Shown: positions 7,735 through 16,682, counted from the first letter of the stretch. The stretch: 64,000 bases of DNA from Acidobacteriota bacterium (GCA_016716435.1 JADJWI010000008.1:62001-126000), one strand, 5' to 3'. Numbers and translations: made by a program. The notes: a model not told the origin generated them from the letters alone.

Positions 7735-9144
7735 ATGAAAAGGATTTTTGTCAGTTGTGTTTTAACTATATCTCTCTTTTCTTCCGCGACTACGTTCGTT
7801 TGGGCACAGCCAGGGCACCAGCGCGTTGACATGCTGATCGTCGGCGGAACCGTCGTTACGATGGACGGTTCGCGACGGGTGATCGTTGACGGAGCGGTCG
7901 CGATATCGGGGGACACGATAACGGCCGTTGGGACGCGTGCCGAGTTGACACGAAGCCACAAAGCGACGAGAACCATCGACGCAAGCGGCAAGGTCATCGT
8001 CCCTGGCTTGATAAACACGCACACTCATATTCCGATGACGCTTTTCCGTGGGATCGGAGACGACATGGATCTGCAGGAATGGCTCACCAAATATATCTTC
8101 CCCGCTGAGGCGAAGAACGTTGACGAGGCTTTCGTGAGGGCAGGTACTCGGCTCGGGCTTGCTGAGATGATCCGTGGCGGAACTACGACGTACGCGGACA
8201 TGTATTACTTTGAAGATGCGATCGCCGACGAGACCTCGAAGGCCGGCGTTCGGGGAGTTCTGGGGCAGACGGTTATCGATTTTCCCGTGCCCGATGCTAA
8301 GACGTTTGCTGAAGGCCTCGAGGTCACAGAAAAGTTCATCAAGAAATGGCAGGGACATGCTTTGATCACACCTGCTATCGCGCCGCATGCTCCTTACACT
8401 GTTTCCGAAAACAATTTAACTGACGCTCGTGCGATGTCCGACCGGCTGAAAGCTCCACTTCTCATTCACCTTGCCGAGGCAGATACCGAGACAAAAGCAA
8501 TTCAGGAAAAATACGACGGTAAAAGGCCGATAGAATTCCTCGAGAGCATTAATTTCTTCAACGACCGGACGATCGCTGCACACGTCGTCCACGCGAATGA
8601 AGCCGAGCTCGATATCTTGAAACGCCGCAACGTTGGCATCGGGCATAATCCGCATTCGAATATGAAGCTCGCATCCGGCGTGGCTCCCGTCCCGATGATG
8701 CTTGCAAAGGATATGAACGTCGGGCTCGGAACCGACGGAGCCGCTTCTAACAACGACCTGAACCTATGGGAAGAGATGGACACCGCGGCAAAACTGCACA
8801 AGGTCTTTTCCTCTGACCCAAAGGTAGTGTCCGCTGTACAGGTCTTTGAAATGGCGACGATTCGCGGAGCTCGGGCTCTTCACATGGCTGATAGTATCGG
8901 TTCGATCGAAGCCAGCAAGCTTGCGGATATCGTAATCGTCGATATGGACGGGCTTCATCAAACGCCGATGTACAACATTTATTCCCATCTGGTTTACGCG
9001 ACGAAATCGACCGACGTTCGCACCGTAATCATCCACGGCCGCATTGTCATGCAGGACCGACGTTTGCTCACGTTAAACGAAAATGCTATAAAAACGGAAG
9101 CAATCGCATATCGCAAAAAGATCGTCGAGAGCTTAAAAAATTAG
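7735..9144 (+). CDS. Exported amidohydrolase, MTA/SAH deaminase-like
   Basis: Zinc amidohydrolase of the group that includes 5'-methylthioadenosine/S-adenosylhomocysteine deaminase and chlorohydrolases. The 469-residue protein has the metal site HTH at 96-98 (INTHTHIPMTLFRG), a later HAPYT and IHLAEAD, HVVHAN, and GTDGAASNNDLNLWEEM near 340-355. Unlike the usual cytoplasmic enzymes it begins with a clear signal peptide (MKRIFVSC...FVWAQ), so it should act outside the inner membrane. It starts three bases after the nucleotidyltransferase stop and ends the salvage run. A purine nucleoside or methylthioadenosine substrate is likely but not proven. Confidence 0.82.
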   Translation: MKRIFVSCVLTISLFSSATTFVWAQPGHQRVDMLIVGGTVVTMDGSRRVIVDGAVAISGDTITAVGTRAELTRSHKATRTIDASGKVIVPGLINTHTHIPMTLFRGIGDDMDLQEWLTKYIFPAEAKNVDEAFVRAGTRLGLAEMIRGGTTTYADMYYFEDAIADETSKAGVRGVLGQTVIDFPVPDAKTFAEGLEVTEKFIKKWQGHALITPAIAPHAPYTVSENNLTDARAMSDRLKAPLLIHLAEADTETKAIQEKYDGKRPIEFLESINFFNDRTIAAHVVHANEAELDILKRRNVGIGHNPHSNMKLASGVAPVPMMLAKDMNVGLGTDGAASNNDLNLWEEMDTAAKLHKVFSSDPKVVSAVQVFEMATIRGARALHMADSIGSIEASKLADIVIVDMDGLHQTPMYNIYSHLVYATKSTDVRTVIIHGRIVMQDRRLLTLNENAIKTEAIAYRKKIVESLKN

Positions 9145-9147
9145 CCC

Positions 9148-9178
9148 GCGGGCATTTCTTGCCCGCTTATCTGTTTTT
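9148..9178 (+). terminator. Terminator of the nucleoside salvage run
   Basis: GCGGGCA (9148-9154) pairs with TGCCCGC (9160-9166) around TTTCT, followed by T5 at 9174-9178. It lies four bases after the amidohydrolase stop. Confidence 0.65.
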
Positions 9179-9267
9179 AGGGCAATGAATTAACTGGTCG
9201 TTGAAAGTGAGCCCCCCGTAGTTCGCTTGACCTTTATACGGAGACATAAGTCAGAAGGGGGACTGAA

Positions 9268-10482
9268 ATGCCGTTAAACGTCAAAAAGGGAATACTCGCG
9301 GCAGTAATTAGCCTGAGTTTTTCCAACGCCATCATATTTGCACAATCACAGCAGTCATCTGAACCTGTCGAAACGCCGAAGCCGACCGAGCAACCCGCGA
9401 TCAGAACACCGGCAGAGGTGATGCGTGATCGCATTGCGAACGCTCGGGCGCAGCTCGCGGTTCGGAATCACACATCTGCAATTTTTGAACTCGAGAATAT
9501 TAGGAAAGAGACCGGCGATCTTTCGATCCACTCCGTTGTCAATGTAATGTTGATGAATGGATATCTGGAGCAGGGAAATTACCGAAAGGCCAAAGAATTT
9601 TTGGAGAGCCACTTCACCGACTACAAGAATCGGAACGAGGCAGCTTCGACGCTTTATCCTCCGATCGCGGGGCAGGTAATTAAGGGGGCTCGTTCGCAGG
9701 CCGAGCGCTACCGGGCGTTGGGCCTTCAGGTAACCGACAAGAACTTGCCAACCGAAGCTCTGAAATATGTGGAGCAAATGCGGGCATTGCTTGAGCTTGT
9801 TGTTGAGCAAGCAAAGGAAACGAGTAAAGATGAGTCGTGTGCTCCAATGGCCTTGCCCCTGCTTGAGGAGGCGACATCGGCTCGGAGCCTTTACTCGCCT
9901 GATGAGTACGATGCACGGCGATGGCGTGACGAACTTGCCGATGCACGCGAACAACTTGCGACGCAGCGAAGCACTGTTCTGACGGCCGTTGCCGGAACGC
10001 CGCAACAGCCGGTGGAATTGATCCCGGTTCAGACCGTCGCCTTGAACGCTCCTGTTCAGAGGCCAGTACCGCCTGCAACAACAAACGGATCGAGTAAGCT
10101 GCCCACAGACGAGCCAGACTCGACGGATAAAACAGAAGCTGTAGAAGTACCGAATAAAGAAAGTAGGGAGCCGGTGGCCGAACCTGCGGAAATTGTTCCC
10201 GCCGGACAGATCGAAGTCGGATCGCTTGTGCCCTTTGCAACGAATAGGCCGCAGCCGGTATATCCATCGGCGGCGCGGCAAGTGAGGGCATCAGGTGTCG
10301 TTCGAGTAGAGGTGGTCGTAGACGAGGATGGACAAGTGGCGGCGATCCAGAACACAGTCGGGCACACAATGCTTCAAGCGGCAGCTCGTGATGCCATAAT
10401 GAAATGGCGTTTTCGGCCGTTCAAGCGAGATGGCCAACCAGTCCGGGCAACGGGCTTTGTAAACTTCAATTTCTCACTCTAA
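9268..10482 (+). CDS. Exported TonB C-terminal domain protein
   Basis: A 404-residue secreted or periplasm-facing protein with a signal peptide (residues 1-26), a helical repeat-like region at about 45-220, a Pro/Glu-rich linker (about 230-315), and a C-terminal TonB domain at 325-404 carrying YPSAARQVRASGVVRVEVVVDEDG and the terminal strand FRPFKRDGQPVRATG. TonB domains contact outer-membrane receptors, but this protein lacks a usual ExbB-contacting membrane anchor, so it may be a scaffold rather than an energy transducer. A strong GGGGGA ribosome-binding site precedes the ATG. It stands alone after a terminator and ends facing the HD-GYP gene. Confidence 0.85.
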   Translation: MPLNVKKGILAAVISLSFSNAIIFAQSQQSSEPVETPKPTEQPAIRTPAEVMRDRIANARAQLAVRNHTSAIFELENIRKETGDLSIHSVVNVMLMNGYLEQGNYRKAKEFLESHFTDYKNRNEAASTLYPPIAGQVIKGARSQAERYRALGLQVTDKNLPTEALKYVEQMRALLELVVEQAKETSKDESCAPMALPLLEEATSARSLYSPDEYDARRWRDELADAREQLATQRSTVLTAVAGTPQQPVELIPVQTVALNAPVQRPVPPATTNGSSKLPTDEPDSTDKTEAVEVPNKESREPVAEPAEIVPAGQIEVGSLVPFATNRPQPVYPSAARQVRASGVVRVEVVVDEDGQVAAIQNTVGHTMLQAAARDAIMKWRFRPFKRDGQPVRATGFVNFNFSL

Positions 10483-10516
10483 GTTGAAGGATAAAGTAAG
10501 GATTCGAAGCGTCTTT

Positions 10517-11818
10517 TCATTTCGACGCCACGAAGGTTAGCGGCGACGTGGGGGCGATGCCATTGAGGGCCGTTCTAACTATCGGCATCAGGCCTTCGCT
10601 CTCCATATACTCACGCCCTAGAAGTTTGCGGAAGATCTTGTCCGTGGAGTTTCCCGAGAGTTCCTTCATCATTCCGCGGAGGAGCGCCGTAACGAGCTCC
10701 GGAGCAAATTGCTTACCCGTATTTCTCTGAAGGTCTTCAAAAACTTCGGGAACCGACCTTCGCCGGCGATAGGGCCGATCAGAGGTCATCGCATCGAAAG
10801 CATCTGCCAGGTTCACAACCTTAGCAATGTAGGGGATATCGCGGTCGTAAAGCCCGTCGGGATATCCGCGTCCGTCCAGCCTTTCGTGGTGGTATTTTGC
10901 GGCCAGCGGCACACCCGCATACGGATGTCGTATAGGTTGTAGGATCTCAAAGCCAGCCCCGGGATGCTTATTCAGCTCGGTTGATTCCTTCGCATTTATC
11001 CGATAGGGAGCATTGATGATCTTACGTTCGACCGTGATCTTGCCGATGTCATGCAGGTAACCGGCAAAGGCTGCTCCCTCGACCTCTTCATCACCCCAAC
11101 CGAGCTCTCGGGCGATCACTTCTGAATATTTGCCGACCCGGACAGAATGGCCTTCGGTGTATTTGTCTTTTCGATCGATCGCCGCCGCGAAAGCCTGGAC
11201 CGTATCTTTATAGGTCATTTTGAGGTCGTCGTAAAGTCGACGATTCTCGTCAGCACGGCGCTCAAGCTCGGCCATCAGGTTCCGCTGCGAGACGGCGACT
11301 GCGATGTGCCGGCCCATTGCACAGATAATCTCTTTGTCGTGAGAAGTGTATTGCTCTCCGCTCGCTTTTTCACCGAGGAACAACCCGCCGAGAAGTTCAT
11401 CACGAACGACCAAAGGGACAAAAAGCTGGATCTTGGACTGTTCCAAGCTTCGATCGTAAATTTGGAAAAAGGGAAGTACTTTTGCTTGATCGCAATCAAT
11501 AGGATAGAGGCCATTCGCCAGAAATTGCCGCTCGTCCTCGTAGCAAAGCGACATCACGAACGGGAAATCATCTCCAAGTCCGCGTCCGGAAACCATATTC
11601 AATTCATGCTCGAACCGAGTATAGCGAACGACTCCGCCCCGCATGATCCCGAGCGAGCCAAGAACTAAATGAAGCGAGGTCCGAACCGTTTCCTGAAAGT
11701 TGTGCTTATTTGAAACTTCCTGACCAATTTCAGCGAGCGCTCCAAAGGTGTGTACAAGTTTGTTGCGCTCGGCCGCAAATCGGCTGAAATTCGTTGATCG
11801 CATTTCCTGAAGTTTCAT
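10517..11818 (-). CDS. GAF plus HD-GYP domain protein, likely c-di-GMP phosphodiesterase
   Basis: A 433-residue cytoplasmic signalling protein. An N-terminal GAF-like sensor domain (about 30-185) is joined by a short coiled coil to an HD-GYP domain (about 195-385) with HSVRVGKYSEVIA, the metal-site LHDIGKI, NKHPGAGFEIL and HHERLDGRGYPDGL, the GYP signature. HD-GYP proteins hydrolyse cyclic di-GMP. I place the start at 11818 (MKLQEMRS), two bases past the stop of the STAS gene; the longer frame would overlap that gene. The tight spacing suggests that the STAS protein and this enzyme act in one pathway. Confidence 0.9.
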   Translation of the reverse strand: MKLQEMRSTNFSRFAAERNKLVHTFGALAEIGQEVSNKHNFQETVRTSLHLVLGSLGIMRGGVVRYTRFEHELNMVSGRGLGDDFPFVMSLCYEDERQFLANGLYPIDCDQAKVLPFFQIYDRSLEQSKIQLFVPLVVRDELLGGLFLGEKASGEQYTSHDKEIICAMGRHIAVAVSQRNLMAELERRADENRRLYDDLKMTYKDTVQAFAAAIDRKDKYTEGHSVRVGKYSEVIARELGWGDEEVEGAAFAGYLHDIGKITVERKIINAPYRINAKESTELNKHPGAGFEILQPIRHPYAGVPLAAKYHHERLDGRGYPDGLYDRDIPYIAKVVNLADAFDAMTSDRPYRRRRSVPEVFEDLQRNTGKQFAPELVTALLRGMMKELSGNSTDKIFRKLLGREYMESEGLMPIVRTALNGIAPTSPLTFVASK

Positions 11819-11819
11819 T

Positions 11820-12137
11820 TCAAGCCCTGATCTCGACATGCCGCGTGAGGCCCAGCATGTCAAATAACTCCGTTGTCATCTCATTGGGTTCTGCAAACAC
11901 GACCTTTGCTCCGATACCGGATGCGGCATCGATAACGCCCATCAGGATCGAAATGCCGATGCTGTTGACGAGTTCTGTCCCAGAAAAATCGACGACGATC
12001 TCTCGACAGCCTTCATTCAATTTCGTCCGGCATTCGCGTTCAATGCGTTCGCCGGTGAGCTTGTTGAGATAGTCGCCCGCAAAAACCGTAGCGGTACCCT
12101 GCGAGTCGGAGAGCACTTGGCTGCTGACTTCGGCCAT
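11820..12137 (-). CDS. STAS domain anti-sigma factor antagonist
   Basis: A 105-residue protein of the SpoIIAA/RsbV family, which binds anti-sigma kinases when a conserved serine is unphosphorylated. The core block IVVDFSGTELVNSIGISILMGV places the candidate phospho-serine at S59. The start MAEVSSQ at 12137 gives the family's usual length; the longer frame adds a non-homologous arm. It is followed within two bases by the HD-GYP gene, suggesting a partner-switching input into cyclic di-GMP turnover. No anti-sigma kinase is visible nearby. Confidence 0.87.
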   Translation of the reverse strand: MAEVSSQVLSDSQGTATVFAGDYLNKLTGERIERECRTKLNEGCREIVVDFSGTELVNSIGISILMGVIDAASGIGAKVVFAEPNEMTTELFDMLGLTRHVEIRA

Positions 12138-12279
12138 GTTTAACTTGTTGTCCTTTCGTGATTTACGCGTACGAAGATCACTTTCGTGTCTTGAGAATGT
12201 TTTAACACAACGGTAGACAATAAACAATAGAAATCTTCGGGAATTGAACCGCGGGGCCCGCTCGAATAGACTTGAGACG

Positions 12280-12728
12280 ATGAGCTTACTTGACCAGATC
12301 ATTACCGACATAACAGCAGCGATGAAGGCAAAAGACGCGGAGCGTCTTTCGACATTGAGAATGGTGAAAGCCAATTTGATGAATCGAAAAATAGAGAAGG
12401 GCTCTGAACTCTCCGACGAGGAAGTTCAGAAGGCTCTACAGTCGCTGTTGAAGCAAAGAAAGGTTCGATCGAGCAGTACGAAAAAGCCGGGCGCGAGGAT
12501 CTTGCAGCAAAAGAGGCGGCAGAAGTAACGATGATTGAAGAATATCTTCCCGCCGCGGCGACCCATGAAGAGATCGAGAAGGCAGTCGCTGACGCAGTCA
12601 CTCAAACTGGGGCGTCGTCGATGAAAGACATGGGAACGGTAATGAAGGCGGTTTTGGAAAATCTCGCCGGCAAAAACGCAGATGGAAAAGCCGTCAGCGA
12701 AGCGGTGAAAGCCAAGCTGAACGGCTGA
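12280..12728 (+). pseudogene. yqeY: GatB/YqeY-family protein gene with a frameshift
   Basis: Family of about 150 residues related to the tRNA-binding tail of GatB; cellular role unclear. The first part from the ATG at 12280 reads MSLLDQIITDITAAMKAKDAERLSTLRM and is typical to QSLLKQRK (about residue 60). It then loses homology, while the -1 frame from 12465 continues SIEQYEKAGREDLAAKEAAE and runs through MIEEYLPAAA to the stop at 12728. One missing base around 12457-12464 explains it. The site is not a recognised slippery heptamer, so a true mutation or an assembly error is more likely than programmed frameshifting. Confidence 0.82.
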
Positions 12729-12748
12729 TCGTCTTTAAAGTTCTTGGT

Positions 12749-13852
12749 TCAACCGAAGATGTTGCGGACCTTGTCAAGAAAGGAAGAGTCCGCGAATTCC
12801 GTATCCTCGATCTCGGCGAGTTGCTCCAATAGCTTCCGCTGATCTTTCGAAAGTGACTTCGGAGTGATCAGCGTCACCGCGACAAAAAGGTCTCCGCGGC
12901 CACGTCCGCCGAGCACCGGCATTCCTTTCGACTTTATCCTGAACACGGTTCCCGTTTGCGTTCCAGCGGGAACCGTCAACTCTTCTTCGCCGTCAAGGGT
13001 CGGCACTGTAATCTCAGCACCGAGCGCCGCTTGAGCAAACGAAACGGGTACAGCAGCGTAAAGATTTTCGCCCTGCCGTTCAAAGACCTTGTGTTCTTTG
13101 ACGTGAATAATTACGTAGAGATCGCCGGTTTGGCCTCCGTTTGAACCGTCCTCGCCTTCGCCGGAAACACGAAGCCGCGAGCCTGTCTCAACGCCCGCCG
13201 GGATCTTTATCTCAAGGATCTTCTCTTTCTCGATACGGCCCTGGCCGCGGCATTCTTTACATGGGCTTTTGATAACCTGCCCCTTTCCGGCACAGTTCGG
13301 GCATGTCCGCATTACGCTGAAAAAGCCCTGCTGGTAGCGAGTTTGCCCGCTTCCGCCACAGGCGATACAGTCATCCGGATGCGTGCCTTCCTCTGCCCCG
13401 GTACCCTCGCATTCATCGCATTTTTCGAGCCTTGGAATCTTGAGCCGCTCGTCTTTACCGAGGGCTGCGTCTTCAAGCGAGATCTCGAGGTCGTAGCGTA
13501 GATCGGCTCCCCGCTGTACGCGGCTGCGTCGTCCGCCGCCCCGAGCACCGAACATGTCGCCAAAGCCGAACATGTCGAAGATATCCTCAAAATTCGCGTA
13601 ACCGGGGTCGAAACCTGGACCTCCGGCACCGAAACCAGAATGCCCGAACCTGTCATAGGCCGCTCGCTTCTGAGCGTCAGAGAGGACTGCGTACGCCTCG
13701 GCACATTCCTTGAACCGTTCCTCAGCCTGCGGGTCATCCGGATTTTTGTCCGGGTGGAACTTAACAGCAAGCGATCGGTAGGCGCGTTTGATATCGCTGT
13801 CGTTCGCATTTCGCTGAACACCTAAAATTTCGTAATAATCCCGTTTGCTCAT
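12749..13852 (-). CDS. dnaJ: Chaperone protein DnaJ
   Basis: Hsp40 co-chaperone that delivers clients to DnaK and stimulates its ATPase. The 367-residue protein has a J domain at 1-70 with HPD at 33-35, a Gly/Phe-rich linker (HSGFGAGGPGFDPG) to about 110, a zinc domain with four CxxCxGxG-type repeats at about 140-205 (CDECEGTG, CIACGGSG, CPNCAGKG, CKECRGQG), and the C-terminal substrate-binding beta domains. It is the last gene of the hrcA-grpE-dnaK-dnaJ cluster, 91 bases after dnaK, with a strong hairpin in between. Confidence 0.97.
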   Translation of the reverse strand: MSKRDYYEILGVQRNANDSDIKRAYRSLAVKFHPDKNPDDPQAEERFKECAEAYAVLSDAQKRAAYDRFGHSGFGAGGPGFDPGYANFEDIFDMFGFGDMFGARGGGRRSRVQRGADLRYDLEISLEDAALGKDERLKIPRLEKCDECEGTGAEEGTHPDDCIACGGSGQTRYQQGFFSVMRTCPNCAGKGQVIKSPCKECRGQGRIEKEKILEIKIPAGVETGSRLRVSGEGEDGSNGGQTGDLYVIIHVKEHKVFERQGENLYAAVPVSFAQAALGAEITVPTLDGEEELTVPAGTQTGTVFRIKSKGMPVLGGRGRGDLFVAVTLITPKSLSKDQRKLLEQLAEIEDTEFADSSFLDKVRNIFG

Positions 13853-13860
13853 ATCGTATC

Positions 13861-13900
13861 GAGAAAACGCCAGCCTGATCGCTCAAGCTGACGTTTTCTC
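13861..13900 (-). promoter_or_regulatory. Intercistronic stem-loop between dnaK and dnaJ
   Basis: Arms 13861-13874 and 13887-13900 form a 14-bp stem with one mismatch (outer nine pairs GAGAAAACG/CGTTTTCTC) around a 12-base loop. In the minus-strand transcript it lies after dnaK and nine bases before the dnaJ start codon. No U-run follows, so partial attenuation or mRNA processing that makes less DnaJ than DnaK is a reasonable guess. Confidence 0.6.
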
Positions 13901-13943
13901 ATTATCACCAATTCAGTGGCCTATTCTCAAGTGCTCCGGAGGA

Positions 13944-15749
13944 TCAGACCGCGGCGAGCATCGCCTCGGTGATCTTTGCGGCGGTCTCCTCGACCGTTTT
14001 CACAAGAGCTTCGAGTTCTGATTTGTCCGCCTCTTGGATCCGATCTTCCGCTGCGTTGAGCGTGCCGTTTGTCGCCTGTTGCTCCTCGAGAGGGAATGAC
14101 CTGCCGAACTCAGCCATCGCCTTTCGGGCCGTCTTGACCATACCCTCGACCCTGTTGCGGAGCAGGATAAGTTCACGTTCTTCCTTATCGCGTTCAACGG
14201 AGGTCTCTGCTTCAAGTATCAGCCGTTCGATCTCCTCAGGCGAAAGTCCCGACGAAGGCATCACCTGCATCGCCTGTTCAAGCCCGGTCATTTTGTCCTG
14301 AGCCGAAACGTTCACTTGGCCGTTGGCATCTATCTCGAACGTCACGTCGATCTGTGGTACGCCGCGGGCCGCCGGCGGAATGCCGACGAGTTCGAATTTC
14401 GCGAGGCTGCGATTCTCTCTCGCGATCTCGCGCTCACCCTGAAGGATGTGGATCTGCACCGTCTGCTGATTGTCAACGACAGTCGTGAAGGTCATCGTGT
14501 TTCGCAGCGGAATCGTCGAGTTGCGGTTGATCAGCTTAACGTACAGCCCGCCTCGCGTCTCAAGCCCGAGGCTGAGCGGAAGTACGTCCAAAAGAACGAT
14601 ATCTTTCACATCGCCTGTGAAGACTCCGCCCTGGATGGCAGCGCCCATTGCGACCACTTCGTCCGGATTGATCTCGGACGAAGGCTCCTTTCCGAAGACT
14701 TCTGCAACCGTTCTTGAGATTATCGGAGACCTTGTCTGCCCGCCGACGAGGATGACCTTATCGATATCCTCAGGCTTCAGCTTTGCGTCCCAGAGAGCCT
14801 TTTGTGAAGGTTCGACAGTTGATTCGACAAGGTCGAGGATAAGTTCGTCCAACTTTTCGCGGGAAAGTGTTGCATTAATGTGCTTAGGTCCGGTTGCGTC
14901 CGCGGCGATGAATGGAAGACTGATATTTGTTTCCGTCACGCTCGAAAGCTCGCACTTTGCCCTCTCAGCTGCTTCTTTGAGTCGCTGGAGAGCAAGCCTG
15001 TCGTTCGAGAGGTCGATGCTCGTTTCGCTTTTGAAGTTCTCCAATAGCCATTCGATTATCCGTTGGTCAAAGTCCTCACCGCCGAGAAACGTATTACCTG
15101 ACGTTGAAAGAACATCGAAAACGCCGTCCTTTATCTCGAGGATCGAGATGTCGAACGTGCCGCCGCCGAGGTCATAAACCGCGACTTTCTCGGACTTGTT
15201 CTTTCCAAAGCCATATGCGAGAGCTGCGGCGGTCGGCTCGTTGATGATCCGTTCGACCTCGAGTCCCGCGATCTTTGCAGCGTCGCGTGTAGCCTGCCGC
15301 TGCATATCGTCAAAATAGGCCGGGACCGTTACGATCGCCTCGGTAATGCGGTCGCCAAGAAACTCCTCAGCCGCCTGCTTGAGCCGCTGGAGCAGGATCG
15401 CGGAGATCTCGGGCGGGCTGTAAACCCTGCCAAGAACGCGAATATGAGCGTCACCATTCGGCGCCTCGACGATCTCAAAAGGAACGGTCGACCGCATCTT
15501 TTCCACCTCGGGCGACGCGAACTTGCGTCCGATTAGTCGCTTTACGGCATAGAGCGTATTGGCCGAATTAGTCACGGCCTGCCGCTTGGCGATCTGCCCG
15601 ACAAGGCGTTCGTCCTTATCAGTAAAACCGACGACCGACGGGGTTGTCCGGCCGCCTTCTTTGTTTGAGATGATCTGCACCGTCCCGTTCTCAAGTACGG
15701 ATACGCAACAGTTCGTGGTTCCAAGGTCAATTCCGATCACTTTACTCAT
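13944..15749 (-). CDS. dnaK: Chaperone protein DnaK (Hsp70)
   Basis: ATP-driven chaperone that works with DnaJ and GrpE. The 601-residue protein starts MSKVIGIDLGTTNCCVSVLENG (phosphate 1 loop), carries AVYDLGGGTFDISIL near 190 and VILVGGQTRS near 330, the linker DVLPLSLGLET near 385 and the substrate-binding domain after it. It is about 35 residues shorter than typical DnaK and ends ITEAMLAAV, lacking the disordered acidic tail. The ATG at 15749 is preceded by GAGG at 9 bases; a TTG two codons earlier is less likely. It lies between grpE and dnaJ. Confidence 0.96.
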   Translation of the reverse strand: MSKVIGIDLGTTNCCVSVLENGTVQIISNKEGGRTTPSVVGFTDKDERLVGQIAKRQAVTNSANTLYAVKRLIGRKFASPEVEKMRSTVPFEIVEAPNGDAHIRVLGRVYSPPEISAILLQRLKQAAEEFLGDRITEAIVTVPAYFDDMQRQATRDAAKIAGLEVERIINEPTAAALAYGFGKNKSEKVAVYDLGGGTFDISILEIKDGVFDVLSTSGNTFLGGEDFDQRIIEWLLENFKSETSIDLSNDRLALQRLKEAAERAKCELSSVTETNISLPFIAADATGPKHINATLSREKLDELILDLVESTVEPSQKALWDAKLKPEDIDKVILVGGQTRSPIISRTVAEVFGKEPSSEINPDEVVAMGAAIQGGVFTGDVKDIVLLDVLPLSLGLETRGGLYVKLINRNSTIPLRNTMTFTTVVDNQQTVQIHILQGEREIARENRSLAKFELVGIPPAARGVPQIDVTFEIDANGQVNVSAQDKMTGLEQAMQVMPSSGLSPEEIERLILEAETSVERDKEERELILLRNRVEGMVKTARKAMAEFGRSFPLEEQQATNGTLNAAEDRIQEADKSELEALVKTVEETAAKITEAMLAAV

Positions 15750-15803
15750 ATTCAATTACCTCAAGATGTGGAGGGAGAAGGGCAAGGGGCGTGAGGACAA
15801 AAC

Positions 15804-16682
15804 CTATTGGGAGTCATTCTCCGTCTCGATGGTTTCTTCTTCAGCGGTCTTCGGGTCGTTGTCCGGCATCTGACCATTCACCGCGACTTTGACCAGTGAG
15901 TGGCGGATGATGCGGTCGCCGAGGCGAAAGCCGCGAAGTAATTCTTCGCAGACAATGTTGTTCGCCAGCTCTTCTGTTTCGACGGTGGCAACCGCTTCAT
16001 GCAGATGCGGATCGAACTCATCGCCCTTCGCCGGTATGGATTCAATGCCCATCTCTTTGAGAGCGACAATAAATTGCTCATTTACCATTTGGATCCCTTC
16101 ATAGAAGTGGGCAAACTCAGAGCTTCGTTCATGCACGAGTTTCTCGGCGGAGTCGAGAGCTCGTCTCAGGTTATCGAGCCCGGGCAAAAGGCGTTCAACC
16201 AACGCAACTGTCTGGTCTCGAAGGTGGTCGGAGCGGTCACGTTCGTTGCGGGTTTTATAGGTCTCGAAATCCCTGTTTCTTCGGAGCGAGTTTTCAAGGA
16301 TCTCTGTACGCTCGGCTTCCAGTCGCCGGACATTCTCTTTCAGTGCGGCGTTGAACTCTTCGAGGTCGTCGACCCGTTCCGCGAGTTCAGCGAGTTCGTC
16401 ATCCGAGCTTTCGATCGCCTCAGTCTCCGGTGCTGCAACGATGGGCTCGGAAATCACCTGCTTGACCGGCTCGGGCCTAGGGGCCTGATCGGCAAAGAAG
16501 ACAGACGGATTGCCATCATCGAATCCTGCTTCGATCTCAATAACGGTTCCATCGAGCGTTATGTGCAGATCCTTTTCTTTTTCCTCGAGTTGGCGGATGA
16601 AATCATCAACCGATTCACTATCCGCATCGAGCACACTCTCGGACAAAGGTTCTTGATCCTTTATTTCCTCTTTTTCATTCAT
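15804..16682 (-). CDS. grpE: Nucleotide exchange factor GrpE with long acidic N-terminal extension
   Basis: Releases ADP from DnaK. At 292 residues it is about 100 longer than most bacterial GrpE proteins. The C-terminal two thirds are standard: a coiled coil from about 110 (LAELAERVDDLEEFNAALKENVRRLEAER), the block RDFETYKTRNERDR, LLPGLDNLRRAL and the beta domain with DEFDPHLHEAVATVETEE and LLRGFRLGDRIIRHSLVKVA. The first 100 residues are acidic and include a strand-like stretch LHITLDGTVIEIEAGFDDG of unknown role. The start MNEKEEI at 16682 lies 38 bases after the hrcA stop. Confidence 0.93.
   Translation of the reverse strand: MNEKEEIKDQEPLSESVLDADSESVDDFIRQLEEKEKDLHITLDGTVIEIEAGFDDGNPSVFFADQAPRPEPVKQVISEPIVAAPETEAIESSDDELAELAERVDDLEEFNAALKENVRRLEAERTEILENSLRRNRDFETYKTRNERDRSDHLRDQTVALVERLLPGLDNLRRALDSAEKLVHERSSEFAHFYEGIQMVNEQFIVALKEMGIESIPAKGDEFDPHLHEAVATVETEELANNIVCEELLRGFRLGDRIIRHSLVKVAVNGQMPDNDPKTAEEETIETENDSQ

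Noticed and set aside
12454..12464. Programmed -1 frameshift in yqeY
   Set aside because: The sequence around the shift is not a slippery X-XXY-YYZ heptamer, and no downstream pseudoknot or upstream stimulatory site is evident.
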